Part shown: positions 9,162 through 20,310 of the stretch, in pieces
Layout of the letters: each line of letters starts with the position of its first letter
How positions within the stretch are numbered: the first letter of the stretch is position 1
Assembly: GCA_949282725.1 (NCBI GenBank)
Contig: CASDPP010000003.1
Location: forward strand, 1-64,000
Source of the DNA: an uncultured Mycoplasmataceae bacterium
Lineage (GTDB): Bacteria > Bacillota_I > Bacilli_A > Mycoplasmatales > Mycoplasmoidaceae
DNA: 64,000 nt
Direction: 5' to 3'
Made by a program: the position numbers and the translations under genes
The notes under the pieces: model-generated
Seen by the model: the letters and a program-made list of their open reading frames with translations, nothing else
Told to the model about the DNA's origin: nothing
The model's database searches: none

Positions 9162-10529
9162 CTATTGAAATTTACTAATGTTTTTATGGAATGTTAATTC
9201 TGCATATCCTACAGGACCATTTCTATTTTTTTTAACATCAACCACTACTTCTTGTGTTTGAGATTGTTTTTCATTTTTTTTGTTTGTTTCTTCTAACTCA
9301 TCTTCAAATGTTTGTTGCTTTTTTGATAAAAACATAACAATGTCAGCATCTTGTTCAATCGATCCTGATTCTCTTAAATCTGATAGTTTTGGTTCATGCT
9401 CTCTTTTATCTTTTTCAATGCTTCTTGATAATTGTGCTAAAGCTAACACTGGAGCGTTAATATCTGAGTCTCGTGCAATAGCTTTTAATGTTCGAGAAAT
9501 ATATGATACTTCTTGTTGACGGTTATATTCTTTATTTTTAGGTCCTTTTACTAGTTGCAAATAATCAACTATTACTAAGGCAATGTCATATGATGAGGCC
9601 ATTGTTTTTAACCGAGAACGAATATTTTGAATTGTTAGGTCTGGCGAGTCATCAATAAAGATTGGAAGATTTTTAATTTCCATTAAAGTATTTTCAATAT
9701 TACTTCTAGTTTGTTGCGTCATTCCTGTTAAGTTTCTTTCATTATATTCAACAAGTCCTTGGATAGAAACCATTCTTTTCATTAGTTGATCTTTTCCCAT
9801 TTCAATGGAAAAAATCACTACTATTTTTTGTTTGTTGTTTCTTTTTTCTCCTACTATTTCATTAGCAACATTAAGAGCAAAATTTAATGCTAATGAAGTT
9901 TTACCAATTCCCGGTCTAGCAGCAAGAATCAATAAATCTCCTGGAATAAAACCTGTAATAATTCGATCAAGTCTATTAAATCCTGTTGAAATAGCTATAT
10001 CTGAATATTCTTTACTGATGATTTTATCGATTCTGTCTGAATATTCTTCACACACAACCGAAACAGGTAAAACGTTATTAGTTGATTTTAATGTTGTTGC
10101 ATCAATGATGTGCTTTTGAAAATTTACTAGATCGTTTTCAATATTATTTACTGAAAATGAAAACGAATTAATAAATTCATTTAATTTTTTTACCTTAGTT
10201 TCATAATGTTCTTTAGTTAAAACATTACAGTAATATTCAATATTAGAAGGGTCTGAATTGTATTCAGCATTAATCATTTCTAAAACACTTTGCGAATCAG
10301 GAAAATTTAAATTAGGATTTTCTTGTAAGTAGTCTAAAATAGTATCAGTATTAACCATTTTACCATCATTAGCTAGTTCTGAAACAGCGATAAAAATATT
10401 TCTTAATTTAATATCATCAAAAAAATCAGGAGCTATTCTATCAATCACATAATTTAATGAATCGTAATTGTTGATAATACATCCTAATATGTATATTTCA
10501 GCATTATATCTTTTTATGTTTTTTTCCAT
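9162..10529 (-). CDS. dnaB: Replicative DNA helicase DnaB (DnaC in Bacillus)
   Basis: 455 residues, a normal length. It unwinds DNA at the replication fork as a hexamer. The N-terminal domain binds primase. The RecA-like domain carries Walker A AARPGIGKTSLAL near residues 205-217, Walker B IALVIVDYLQLV, and the DnaB motifs SLRESGSIEQDADIV-like and DVKKNRNGPVG. No in-frame TGA. It follows rplI by 3 nt, the conserved rplI-dnaB arrangement, at the end of the rpsF operon. Confidence 0.95.
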   Translation of the reverse strand: MEKNIKRYNAEIYILGCIINNYDSLNYVIDRIAPDFFDDIKLRNIFIAVSELANDGKMVNTDTILDYLQENPNLNFPDSQSVLEMINAEYNSDPSNIEYYCNVLTKEHYETKVKKLNEFINSFSFSVNNIENDLVNFQKHIIDATTLKSTNNVLPVSVVCEEYSDRIDKIISKEYSDIAISTGFNRLDRIITGFIPGDLLILAARPGIGKTSLALNFALNVANEIVGEKRNNKQKIVVIFSIEMGKDQLMKRMVSIQGLVEYNERNLTGMTQQTRSNIENTLMEIKNLPIFIDDSPDLTIQNIRSRLKTMASSYDIALVIVDYLQLVKGPKNKEYNRQQEVSYISRTLKAIARDSDINAPVLALAQLSRSIEKDKREHEPKLSDLRESGSIEQDADIVMFLSKKQQTFEDELEETNKKNEKQSQTQEVVVDVKKNRNGPVGYAELTFHKNISKFQ

Positions 10530-10532
10530 ATT

Positions 10533-10982
10533 CTACTTGTCTTGAATGGGGTACACTTTTATTTTTAATTTTGCAACAACAGTTTTATGTAAGGTAATAT
10601 CTATTATATAACTTCCGATATGGATTGGATTTTTTAAATTTTTAAACATGTATTTATTAACTTCTATATTATGTTTTTTTAATTCGTTAATAATTTGACT
10701 TATGCTTATTGAACCAAATGTTTTAATTCCGTTTGCTTGAAGAGTAAAATCTAATTGAATTTTTTCTATTTTTTCTTTTAATTTTTTAGCATTTTCAATA
10801 GCTTCTTGTTCTTTTTTTTGATTGTTAGCTAAAAGAATATTTAAATCATTGATGTTTTTATCTGATGTAGGTTTAGCTAAATTATTACGAAATAAAAAAT
10901 TTTTAGCATATCCATCTTTTACCTCAACAATTGTATTTTTCTTTCCGCAATTTGCAACATCCTCTAATAATATTACTTTCAT
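10533..10982 (-). CDS. rplI: 50S ribosomal protein L9
   Basis: 149 residues. The N-terminal domain MKVILLEDVANCGKKNTIVEVKDGYAKNFL is the L9 signature; a long connecting helix (residues about 45-75) and a C-terminal rRNA-binding domain follow. L9 binds 23S rRNA near the L1 stalk and bridges to the neighbouring ribosome. It lies between the FNT channel and dnaB. Confidence 0.95.
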   Translation of the reverse strand: MKVILLEDVANCGKKNTIVEVKDGYAKNFLFRNNLAKPTSDKNINDLNILLANNQKKEQEAIENAKKLKEKIEKIQLDFTLQANGIKTFGSISISQIINELKKHNIEVNKYMFKNLKNPIHIGSYIIDITLHKTVVAKLKIKVYPIQDK

Positions 10983-10984
10983 GA

Positions 10985-11752
10985 TTAATGTTTTTTATGA
11001 GCCTTATTTAGACATAAATAATAAATGTACACCATTAATAATCCACCAGCTAAATTACCAATAAGTGAAGGAATAAGATTATGACAGAAAACCCTCAACA
11101 TTGTATTAGCCATATCAGAACTACCGCCGCCTTCAAATAAATAAATTGATGTAATAAACATATTTGCAACAACGTGTTGATAACCAGTTAGAGCAAATAA
11201 TGTGATCATAAATAAAGTCATTACAAAACCGATAACTTTATTTTCGAACCATAAAAAGCAAAACAATGAAGCCATTACCAAAATATTAGTAATAATCGCC
11301 GAAAAAAAAGTTTCATATCATTCAGAATTAATTTTTGCTTCACCAATTGTTATTAAGTTATTAATAAAAGATTGATAGTGTGATTTATCTTTAATAGTAT
11401 AAATAAAACCAGCAACTATCATTGATCCAATATAATTACCAACTAAAGTGATAGTTAAATCGTATAAAAATTGATGTCATCTAGTCTTTTTTGTTATTAT
11501 TGGAGCAAGACCAGCACAGTTTGTAGTAAACAAATTACCCCCAACATACATACACATTAAAATTCCAGTACAGAAAATTATTGAACCTAAAAACAGTTGA
11601 ATTGATGGGTCTGGTGTATACAAAATAATTAAACCTGTATAACCAAGTCCAACAAAAAAACCAGCCATTATTCCTAATAACAATTTAAATAGTGTTTTAG
11701 TATGGATTTTTTTTAGCCCATATTCTTCTAATACATTTCAATTTTGATGCAT
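10985..11752 (-). CDS. Formate/nitrite transporter (FNT) family channel
   Basis: 255 residues with about six membrane helices. FNT proteins form pentameric channels for formate, nitrite, lactate or hydrosulfide with proton coupling. Visible family features: GIMAGFFVGLGYT in helix 1, GGNLFTTNCAGL in helix 2 and the GNYIGS and GNLAGG turns in later helices. Three TGA codons encode Trp. The start ATG at 11752 gives MHQNWNVLEEYGLKKI. It is inserted between rpsR and rplI. In a fermentative mollicute export of formate or lactate is the likely role; the substrate cannot be read from the sequence. Confidence 0.85.
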
Positions 11753-11758
11753 TGTAAA

Positions 11759-12004
11759 TTAATCTTTAATAAATGGTAATAAAGCAACAATTCTTGCTCT
11801 TTTAATTGCATTAGCAATCATTCTTTGATGTTTTGCGCAACAACCTGTAATTCTTTTTGGTAAAATTTTACCATTATAAGAAATATAGTTAGAAAGTAAT
11901 TCTACATCTTTATAATCAATGTGAATTAATCCTTGTTGACATAAAACACAAGGTTTTTTCTTAATTATTTTTTTTGTTCTAATTTTTTTCTTATTATTTG
12001 TCAT
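11759..12004 (-). CDS. rpsR: 30S ribosomal protein S18
   Basis: 81 residues. Signature block [33 protein letters not shown]. Cys residues CVLC and CC could bind zinc as in some S18 forms. It binds 16S rRNA with S6, encoded two genes upstream. A good Shine-Dalgarno (AAAGGAG) precedes the start. Confidence 0.96.
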   Translation of the reverse strand: MTNNKKKIRTKKIIKKKPCVLCQQGLIHIDYKDVELLSNYISYNGKILPKRITGCCAKHQRMIANAIKRARIVALLPFIKD

Positions 12005-12046
12005 ATTTTTTCTCCTTTATTGGTTTTATTTATCATTTTCGTCAAC

Positions 12047-12502
12047 TCATTCAATATCTTCATCAGAGTTATCGATATTTTGATTAATTATTTTTTTATG
12101 TTCATTATTTCCTGAATCATTGTTAACTATTGAAGTTTTAAATTCATCAACAATAGATTTCATGTTTTGTTGATCTGAATTTGCTTGTGAAGATCCTTTT
12201 TTAGAAATTAAATTGATCCGATCAACAACCACTTCAGTATTTGTAACAGTTGAATTTGTTTTTTTAGAAATATATGTATTATTTCTAATTGAACCATCAA
12301 TAACAACTAAATCTCCTTTACCTAAATATTTTTCAATAAATTGAGCTTCGTTTTTAAACGCTACACAATGAAAGAAATGAGTTGTTTTTTTATTAACGTT
12401 GTCACTTGTAGCAATAGAAAAAATACAAATTGAATTTCCTTGAGTTAAAACTTTAGATTCAGGATTATTAGCAATTCTACCAATAATAAACAATTTATTC
12501 AT
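12047..12502 (-). CDS. ssb: Single-stranded DNA-binding protein
   Basis: 151 residues. The OB-fold domain (about residues 1-105) shows NKLFIIGRIANNPE, FHCVAFKNEAQFIEKYLGKGDLV and VVVDRINLI. An Asn/Asp-rich linker leads to an acidic C-terminal tip (NSDEDIEWVDENDK when the TGA at the end is read as Trp: the true stop is at about 12024-12031). The end given here marks the portion before that TGA; the tail extends about 7 codons further. It lies between rpsF and rpsR and overlaps rpsF by 8 nt. Confidence 0.93.
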   Translation of the reverse strand: MNKLFIIGRIANNPESKVLTQGNSICIFSIATSDNVNKKTTHFFHCVAFKNEAQFIEKYLGKGDLVVIDGSIRNNTYISKKTNSTVTNTEVVVDRINLISKKGSSQANSDQQNMKSIVDEFKTSIVNNDSGNNEHKKIINQNIDNSDEDIE

Positions 12503-12953
12503 TTGTAACCTCTGAATTAGAATTATCTGATGTTAAATCTACTAATTCTTTTTGTGCTTTTTCTTTTTGTTCTTTTGCCTTTTGAATTTTTTCCATTATT
12601 TCATCATATTTAGCTTTTTTCTTTGTAGCTAATTCAACTTTTTTAGAATTGTTAACAGCTCTAGCTCCATAATCTTTATCTAAGTTAATGATTAAATGAC
12701 GAATAATTAAATTTGATAATGTCAATTCATGATGAAAATCATTAATTTTTTTAGAATTATTAGATTCAAAATTAATTAAGTAGTAGTGTGCTTTAGTTTT
12801 CTTATTAATTTTATATGCTAAATCTTTAACTTCTAAATCAGTTAGTTTATAATTTTTTTCTTTGCTGAAAGTTGATAAAATTCCTTCAAGTTTGTCTTTC
12901 GACTTTGCTTCTTGGTCAATATCAACTAAAAGCATAATTTCATATTTTGCCAT
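12495..12953 (-). CDS. rpsF: 30S ribosomal protein S6
   Basis: 152 residues. The S6 fold occupies residues 1-95 (MAKYEIMLLVDID, AYKINKKTKAHYYLINFES). A charged, Lys/Glu-rich coiled C-terminal extension of about 50 residues is longer than in Bacillus. First gene of the rpsF-ssb-rpsR-FNT-rplI-dnaB run, with a near-perfect Shine-Dalgarno AAAGGAGG (12963-12970) and a structured leader. Confidence 0.95.
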   Translation of the reverse strand: MAKYEIMLLVDIDQEAKSKDKLEGILSTFSKEKNYKLTDLEVKDLAYKINKKTKAHYYLINFESNNSKKINDFHHELTLSNLIIRHLIINLDKDYGARAVNNSKKVELATKKKAKYDEIMEKIQKAKEQKEKAQKELVDLTSDNSNSEVTNE

Positions 12954-12979
12954 AGTTAAATACCTCCTTTATGGGAAAA

Positions 12980-13029
12980 TGTCTATTAAATATAGACAAA
13001 GAAATGCATTTAACAATAAGTCAAATGCA
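12980..13029 (-). promoter_or_regulatory. Structured 5' leader of rpsF
   Basis: Two perfect hairpins lie between promoter and Shine-Dalgarno: TGCATTT/AAATGCA (13005-13029) and TGTCTAT/ATAGACA (12980-12998). S6:S18-responsive leaders occur at this position in many bacteria. No family consensus is claimed here. Confidence 0.45.
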
Positions 13030-13035
13030 CTTCTT

Positions 13036-13063
13036 ATTATATCTTAAGTTTTAAAATAAACAA
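13036..13063 (-). promoter_or_regulatory. Promoter of the rpsF operon
   Basis: TTGTTT (13058-13063), 16-nt spacer and TATAAT (13036-13041) on the minus strand. The -35 box begins only 13 nt after the stop codon of BspA copy 5. Confidence 0.65.
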
Positions 13064-13076
13064 CTTTTTTTATATT

Positions 13077-14243
13077 TTAACAGTTGTTTTTTTTCTTTTT
13101 AGTGAAATACCAAATCCCAAATCCTGTAACTGCTAAAATGATAGGAATACCTAAACCAAATACTAGACCTAAAATTAATCCTATATTTGATTTTTTTGGA
13201 GATGGTTCAGGTGGCAAGCCAATTTCTACTTGATTGGTTTTGAAACCAAAATTTGATGCATTTAAATATGCTTGTTTTGCTACTTCAGATGGAACATAAA
13301 CCTTACCTGTTACTGTTGGGTTTCATTTGTATTGAATTGTTGTTGGTGGTGTTTCTGATAAAAAAATCAAATTTTTAACTGTTGTTTCAGAAAAACAATA
13401 ATTTTTTAAAGTTGTAATATTAGCAGGAATCATTAAATCGCAATCAAGATTGTTACATGATGCAAACGAATTACTTTCAATAGTTGTTAAATTTGTGGCT
13501 TTTTCAAATTCTTTAATAGTTTTAATAGATGAATTTCTAAATGCATTTACATTTATGGTTTCAAGATTTGAAGCATTAGAAAAATCTATTGATGTAATTT
13601 TTGATCCATAAAATGCACTATGTGCGATTGATGAAACGGTGTCTGGGATAACAATATCACCAAAAGCCAAATCTCCAATAGGTAATGAATTATCAATTCA
13701 TTTTTTATCTGTTCCAGAAATTAGCACTTGTGCATTAGGTCCTAAATTATCAGGTATTGAAAAATACTGATTTTTCTCATTCAATGTAAATGATGAAATT
13801 TTCGTTCCCCCGAATACTTCTACACCAATTGATTTAATTTTTTCATTAATAATTATTGATCCTGATAAATTTATACAATCTAAAAAACTTGCTTCACCAA
13901 TAGTAGTTAAACTTGTAGCATTAGATAAATCTAATGAAGTAATCTTTTGATTTTGTTCAAATGCATTAGTTGCAATTTCTGTAACATAATCTAAAACTTC
14001 TAAAACCCCTTCACCTGATGAATATGACTGAATGATTTTACCTGTTTCGTCTAAATTAACATAAATATCCCCCATTTTTACTGGTTCTAAATTTGATGAT
14101 AAATAATCATTTATTGAATAAGAATTTTCTATAATATTTTTTTGAGGACTTTGATGTTGGCTGTTATTAAAACCTATTCCAATCAACGGACTTAATAACA
14201 TAAATGAACTTAATAATTTATTGATTGTTTTAATTTTTTTCAT
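13077..14243 (-). CDS. BspA-like LRR surface protein (copy 5)
   Basis: 388 residues. Signal peptide MKKIKTINKLLSSFMLLSPL, VKMGDIYVNLDE, LRR_5 repeats (SLDLSNATSLTTIG), DNLGPNAQVLISGTD module, ETPPTTIQY, VYVPSEVAKQ, linker PPEPSPKKSN, a C-terminal helix and KKKKNNC. Unlike copies 1-4 and 9 its promoter has no homopolymer; instead TTTAGA-17-TATAAT with a short inverted repeat (AGACT/AGTCT) in the spacer. It lies between dnaK and the rpsF operon. Confidence 0.87.
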
Positions 14244-14245
14244 AT

Positions 14246-14280
14246 GTTTATATTATAAAGACTAAAAACAAAAGTCTAAA
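14246..14280 (-). promoter_or_regulatory. Promoter of BspA copy 5, no homopolymer
   Basis: TATAAT about 10 nt from the ATG and TTTAGA 17 nt upstream. The spacer holds the inverted repeat AGACT...AGTCT. Confidence 0.45.
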
Positions 14281-14284
14281 TAAT

Positions 14285-14301
14285 AAAATAGGGTATTATC
14301 C

Positions 14302-14308
<7 letters not shown>
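14285..14308 (-). terminator. Terminator of dnaK
   Basis: AAAATAGGG/CCCTATTTT, loop of 6 nt. The dnaK stop codon TAG is part of the 5' arm. Confidence 0.75.
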
Positions 14309-16115
<1,807 letters not shown>

Positions 16116-16148
16116 GTATTAGTGCTAATTTTATTTTAGTTAATAAAA

Positions 16149-16170
16149 AACAACCTATAAATAGGTTGTT
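16149..16170 (-). terminator. Terminator after the YiiX-like lipoprotein gene
   Basis: Perfect 9-bp stem AACAACCTA/TAGGTTGTT with a 4-nt loop and T-rich tail on the minus strand, 25 nt beyond the stop. Confidence 0.85.
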
Positions 16171-16195
16171 TAATTTGTTTAAAAATTTTTAGTTA

Positions 16196-17359
16196 TTATA
16201 AATAAGAAAGAATAGAATATGTATTTTTACTATAGTAAATTTCTCAAGGTAAAATTCCTGGTAAGTCAACTAAGTATTTTTCAGAATATAAATTAATATC
16301 AATTCCTTGAGTCATATAAGCATATCATGCTAATTCTGAACAGTATCAAGAAGAAGCATCAGATTTGTAATCTGTTTTAGGGAATAATGGTAAATAATAG
16401 TCTTTGTTTAGTTGTTCAAAACATTTTTGTACTACGTTATTTCTAATAGTTTCAGAAACATCTGATCCATCATTGTTTTTAACTCTTAAGATATCCATTT
16501 TATCAGAATCCATACGAGTATCATCAATTAATCCGTATGAAACACCAAATTGGTTAGCTTCAATAACTCTTAAGTAATCAATACCGTTAGTGTCTTTATA
16601 TCAACCATCAACAATACCAATATGACCTGTCATATCGAAAAATCCTGTTGATGAAAACATAATATCTCCAGACTTAATGTTAGAGTAATCATATTTTTCA
16701 TATTTAGGAGTTTGTGTTAATGTAATTTTAGTATCTGAAATATGTTCTCCGTTTGCATGGTTAAATGCTAAACCAGTATAATATGTATCAGCATATACAT
16801 TTCAAATTAATGATCATGCTTGTTCTTTACTCATCAATCTATATAAAGTAGCTTCAAAAACTCTTTTTAAATTTAACATGTGGTTTGTAAAGAAAACTTT
16901 AAGTTGTGTATATGATTGATCATTAAAAATATCCATCATTTCATCATGAAATCATTGAATATTTTCTTGAGAAACAAAAACGTTTAATGCTTTTGAACTA
17001 CAAATTTCATCAATTACAGGAATGAAAAAATCTTTATGTGATACTAAAAACATTTGAAATACACATACTGGGTCAAAGTCATAATATGTTTTAGATTCCA
17101 CACTCGGAACTCAAACATCATAATTTGCAGTAATGTCATTTATTATGTTTTCTTCAATAAATTCTTTACCTAATGTTTTTTCAGTTATCTCATTTAAATT
17201 AGTGAAGAAACTTTTAAAATTATGAATGTATTCAGTACTAATAATTACATCGTTTTCTTTGTTTACTTTTTTTGTAACTGAACATGAAGTTAACATCGGC
17301 GTAATAGATGCTGCACAAATAGGTAAGAACGATAATTTAAATAAATTTTTTAGTTTCAT
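16196..17359 (-). CDS. Lipoprotein with YiiX-like permuted papain/NlpC-P60 fold (predicted)
   Basis: 387 residues. The lipoprotein signal peptide ends in the lipobox PMLTSC with Cys26. The C-terminal half holds SGDIMFSSTGFFDMTGHIGIV (here split: SGDIMF and TGHIGIV) with His246, and SWYCSELAW with Cys340. The order GD...H...C is the circularly permuted arrangement of YiiX/YaeF-type cysteine peptidases or amidases. Mollicutes lack peptidoglycan, so the substrate may be a host or bacterial peptide or acyl-lipid amide. Eight or more TGA codons encode Trp. The identification rests on motif order only. Confidence 0.65.
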
Positions 17360-17403
17360 AATTTTATTTATTGTTAATATTGTACTTGATATTTTACAAT
17401 AGT

Positions 17404-17409
17404 ATTATA
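17404..17409 (-). promoter_or_regulatory. -10 box of the YiiX-like lipoprotein gene
   Basis: TATAAT on the minus strand 44 nt upstream of the start. Confidence 0.35.
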
Positions 17410-17481
17410 CTAAAAAAACAATTTTTTTGAATATAATTAATTTATACAATAAATTAATTATATTTTTAATTTTATAAAAGT

Positions 17482-17487
17482 ATTATA
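17482..17487 (+). promoter_or_regulatory. -10 box of the Cys-rich peptide gene
   Basis: A TATTATAATA segment 12-20 nt before the ATG contains TATAAT; the -35 region is a T-rich stretch. Confidence 0.45.
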
Positions 17488-17499
17488 ATATATAGTAAT

Positions 17500-17607
17500 A
17501 TGAAAGCAAAAAGTAAAAAAAGTTGTGATTGTGATGTTTCATGCAAATGCGGGTGTCAAACTAAAAAAACAACAAAAACTACAACTAAAAAATGTAAATG
17601 CAAATAA
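17500..17607 (+). CDS. 35-residue Cys/Lys-rich metallothionein-like peptide
   Basis: A small open frame with seven cysteines in 35 residues arranged C-x-C-x3-C-x-C-x-C and, at the end, C-x-C (SCDCDVSCKCGC ... KCKCK). The rest is almost only Lys and Thr. The density of CxC pairs resembles metallothioneins and suggests a soluble metal(I/II)-binding peptide; no family is recognised. A -10 box precedes it and a perfect terminator begins at the stop codon, so it looks like a complete monocistronic gene. No TGA. Confidence 0.7.
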   Translation: MKAKSKKSCDCDVSCKCGCQTKKTTKTTTKKCKCK

Positions 17608-17630
17608 GATAGTGTTTCTATCTTATTTTT
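17606..17630 (+). terminator. Terminator of the Cys-rich peptide gene
   Basis: AAGATAG/CTATCTT stem (17606-17624) followed by ATTTTTTAT. The 5' arm starts within the stop codon. On the other strand it reads into the end of the lipoprotein gene at 17630. Confidence 0.85.
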
Positions 17631-18337
17631 TATCCCTGATATGTTAATTTAAAATAACTTCCGTTATTTATTAAATTTTCGTGATTTATTGAATAGTTAT
17701 TAACACCTGTTAATGATGTTTTTATAATCCCAAAAACAATACTGTTATTAGGATAGTATGGTTTTCATTGATATGGCAATTCAGAACCATAATAATTTTG
17801 TTCAGATGGCAAATAAGATGAGTTATTAGAAATAAAATGATTTTGTTCAAATTCAATAATAAATTCAATTCAATCGTCTTTTTTAGCATCTAAATAGTCT
17901 TTTTTGTAATTTATCATTACATATCCTGAAAAATTAACATAAAATGAACTTTGGTCTTCATTTAATTTAACTATTGCATTTTTACTTATCTGACCATCTA
18001 AACCAATAATATTTTCATCATATAAATCTAACAATGATTTTTCTTGTCCGCTAAAATGTTTTGCCCCGATGTATAAATCATTTTGTTTTAAGATACTAAA
18101 TGAGTCATAAATTAATTCATTTTTTACTAAATCAGGTTCATTTTTAACATTTTCTAGTAAATAATTATTAAATCCTGTGTATGTAAAATCTTGTGATTGA
18201 TAAACTCCTAAATCATGATTGGATTTTAGGATATTAATGATTCTAGCATTTTCACTATCTGATGAACATGAGTTTATATTAAATAATATGAAAGATGATA
18301 AAAATGCAAAAAAGATAAAACTTAAATATTTTTTCAC
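17630..18337 (-). CDS. Putative lipoprotein of unknown function
   Basis: 235 residues from a GTG start. The signal peptide is strongly hydrophobic and ends INSC (Cys24), a lipobox, so LspA processing and surface display are expected. The mature part is polar and rich in Asn, Tyr and Ser with no recognisable domain; GYVMINYKK and aromatic-rich blocks suggest a beta structure. One or more TGA codons encode Trp. It is convergent with the Cys-rich peptide gene. Confidence 0.75.
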
Positions 18338-18406
18338 TGTTTATTTTTTTATTTAATTCATTCTTATTTTAATTATAAATTATATGTTTTTTTCATTTAC
18401 ATTTCA

Positions 18407-19444
18407 TTAAATTAAATCTAATAAAATAGTATTTAATAAATTAAAATTTTTACACTTAATATTTTTTTTGTTAATCAAAAGCAATTTTTTATTTAATTTA
18501 TCTTTATAAAAATCGTATGTTTCTTTATGATCTTTATTATTTAAATTTAACCCATATTTAGTTCTTAGAGCCATCATAAGCGTTTGAAAATAAAGATCTT
18601 TTTTATTATTCCAAATAAGTGTTTTTTTTCAATTTAATAAACTACCTGATATTTTATAGTATTTTTTTCTTTCAAATCCAAAAGCTCCATATCCAATTCC
18701 TATTCATTCTTTACTATTTCAATAACCTAAATTGTGTTTTGATTCATATTTTTTATTCATTGATCAATTACTTATTTCGTAGTGATTATATTTAGACATT
18801 TTTTTATTAATGTATTCACATTGATCTTGAATTAATTCATCATTTAATTGATATTTGTTTTTAGTTATTTCTGATTTATCTTTTAATTCAAGACTATAAA
18901 AAGAAACATGTTTTATTTTATTACTTAAAATAAATGTAATTTCTTTATCAATAATTTTATTTGTTAATTCATTAAAACCATAAATAAAATCTAAACTTAT
19001 GTTTTTTGTCGTGTATTTATTAAATATCTTAATTGCTTTTTTAACATCTTTTGTTGTATGATGTCGCTTGTATTTTTTTAATATTTGATCATCTAGTACT
19101 TGAGCACCAAGTGAAATTCGATTAACATGAAATTTTTTAAATTCTAGTGCTTGTTCTTTCGTTACAAATTCTGGATTACATTCAATAGTTAATTCTGTTT
19201 TATTATGAATGTTTGATTGAATGCTTTGTAACAAACGATATATTTCGTTTGTTGAATTAGGAGTTCCACCACCAAGATAAATTGTATCAAATTTAATATT
19301 TTTATATTTTTTTAGTTTCTTAATTAAATAATCAAAATATTTTGTGATAGTTTTATCATCCTTAACAAATCTCACAAAATCACAATAAGAACATAAGTGT
19401 TTACAAAATGGAATATGAATATATAAATGTTTTACTTGATTCAT
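18407..19444 (-). CDS. hemW: HemW-like radical SAM protein (oxygen-independent coproporphyrinogen oxidase paralog)
   Basis: 345 residues. N-terminal YIHIPFCKHLCSYCDF contains the CxxxCxxC iron-sulfur/SAM motif; YLGGGTPN, IECNPEFVT and RISLGAQVLDD are family blocks. HemW is a heme-binding protein rather than a coproporphyrinogen oxidase, and mollicutes have no heme pathway, so an unassigned radical-SAM or heme-trafficking role is likely. Its start overlaps the miaA end by 13 nt. The C-terminal third is diverged and contains many TGA Trp codons. Confidence 0.85.
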
Positions 19445-20310
19445 TTTTCTACTTGATTAATAATTTCTTTTTCATTTTTTTGATTGAAAACCAAAGCAGT
19501 TTGATAATGATGTCTAATTCATGTTAATTGTCTTTTAGCATATCTTCTAGTGTCTTGTTGAATTTTAGCTATATCAATTGGTTGGTTGTGTTTAATTGCT
19601 TGAAAGATCTGTTCATAACCAATCGCTTTAAAAGCATTAAGTTGATTAATATTTGGGTTTTTTTCTATTAAATCTTTTACTTCATCTTTTCACCCGTTAT
19701 TAATCATTTTTAATACTCTAGTATTAATTTTTTCATATAACTCTTGTCTTGTGTTGTGTTCACATAAAATGTATAGCGGCTTATATAACGGACTATTTTT
19801 TTTAGTTAAACTGTTTTTTTCATTTAATATTTCATATGCTCTTAATAATCTTTTTCGATTGTTAATACCTATTTTTTGAGCTATATTTGGATCTATTTTA
19901 AAAATATGATTATAAAGATTTTCATTACTTAAATGATCATAGTTGTTAGATCTTTGCTTAGAACACCTTAAATCATAATTTTTAATTAATGCATCTATAT
20001 ATAAATTAGACCCGCCACAAATAATTGGATTTTTTTTATGATCAATAATTTGATCTATTATTTTATTTGCTGTTTTTTGAAAAATTGCTATATCTCACGG
20101 CTGATTGATGGAAATAAAATTAATTAAATGAAATTTTGCTAATTTTAATTGCTTTTCTGTTGGCTTATTAACTCCAACGTTTAATTCCTTATATACTTGA
20201 AATGCATCAGCACTAATTATTTCGCCATTAATTTTATTAGCTAATTTAATCGCTAAAGATGTTTTTTTAGTACTTGTTGGACCAACAATAACAATAACTT
20301 TTGGTAACAT
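19432..20310 (-). CDS. miaA: tRNA dimethylallyltransferase
   Basis: 292 residues. It adds the dimethylallyl group to A37 of UNN-decoding tRNAs. The family blocks ISADAFQVYKELNVG, NKPTEKQ, IICGGSNLYIDALI, INNRKRLLRAYEI and DTRRYAKRQLTWIRH are present. The P-loop is altered: GPTSTKKTSLA where most MiaA have GPTxxGKT/S, so the conserved Gly is Lys. The prenyl donor would come from the MEP pathway (ispG in this window). It overlaps hemW and shares one base with fnr. Confidence 0.88.

Noticed and set aside
9805-10119. Plus-strand open frame inside dnaB
   Set aside because: Antisense shadow of the helicase core; no Shine-Dalgarno and no recognisable protein.
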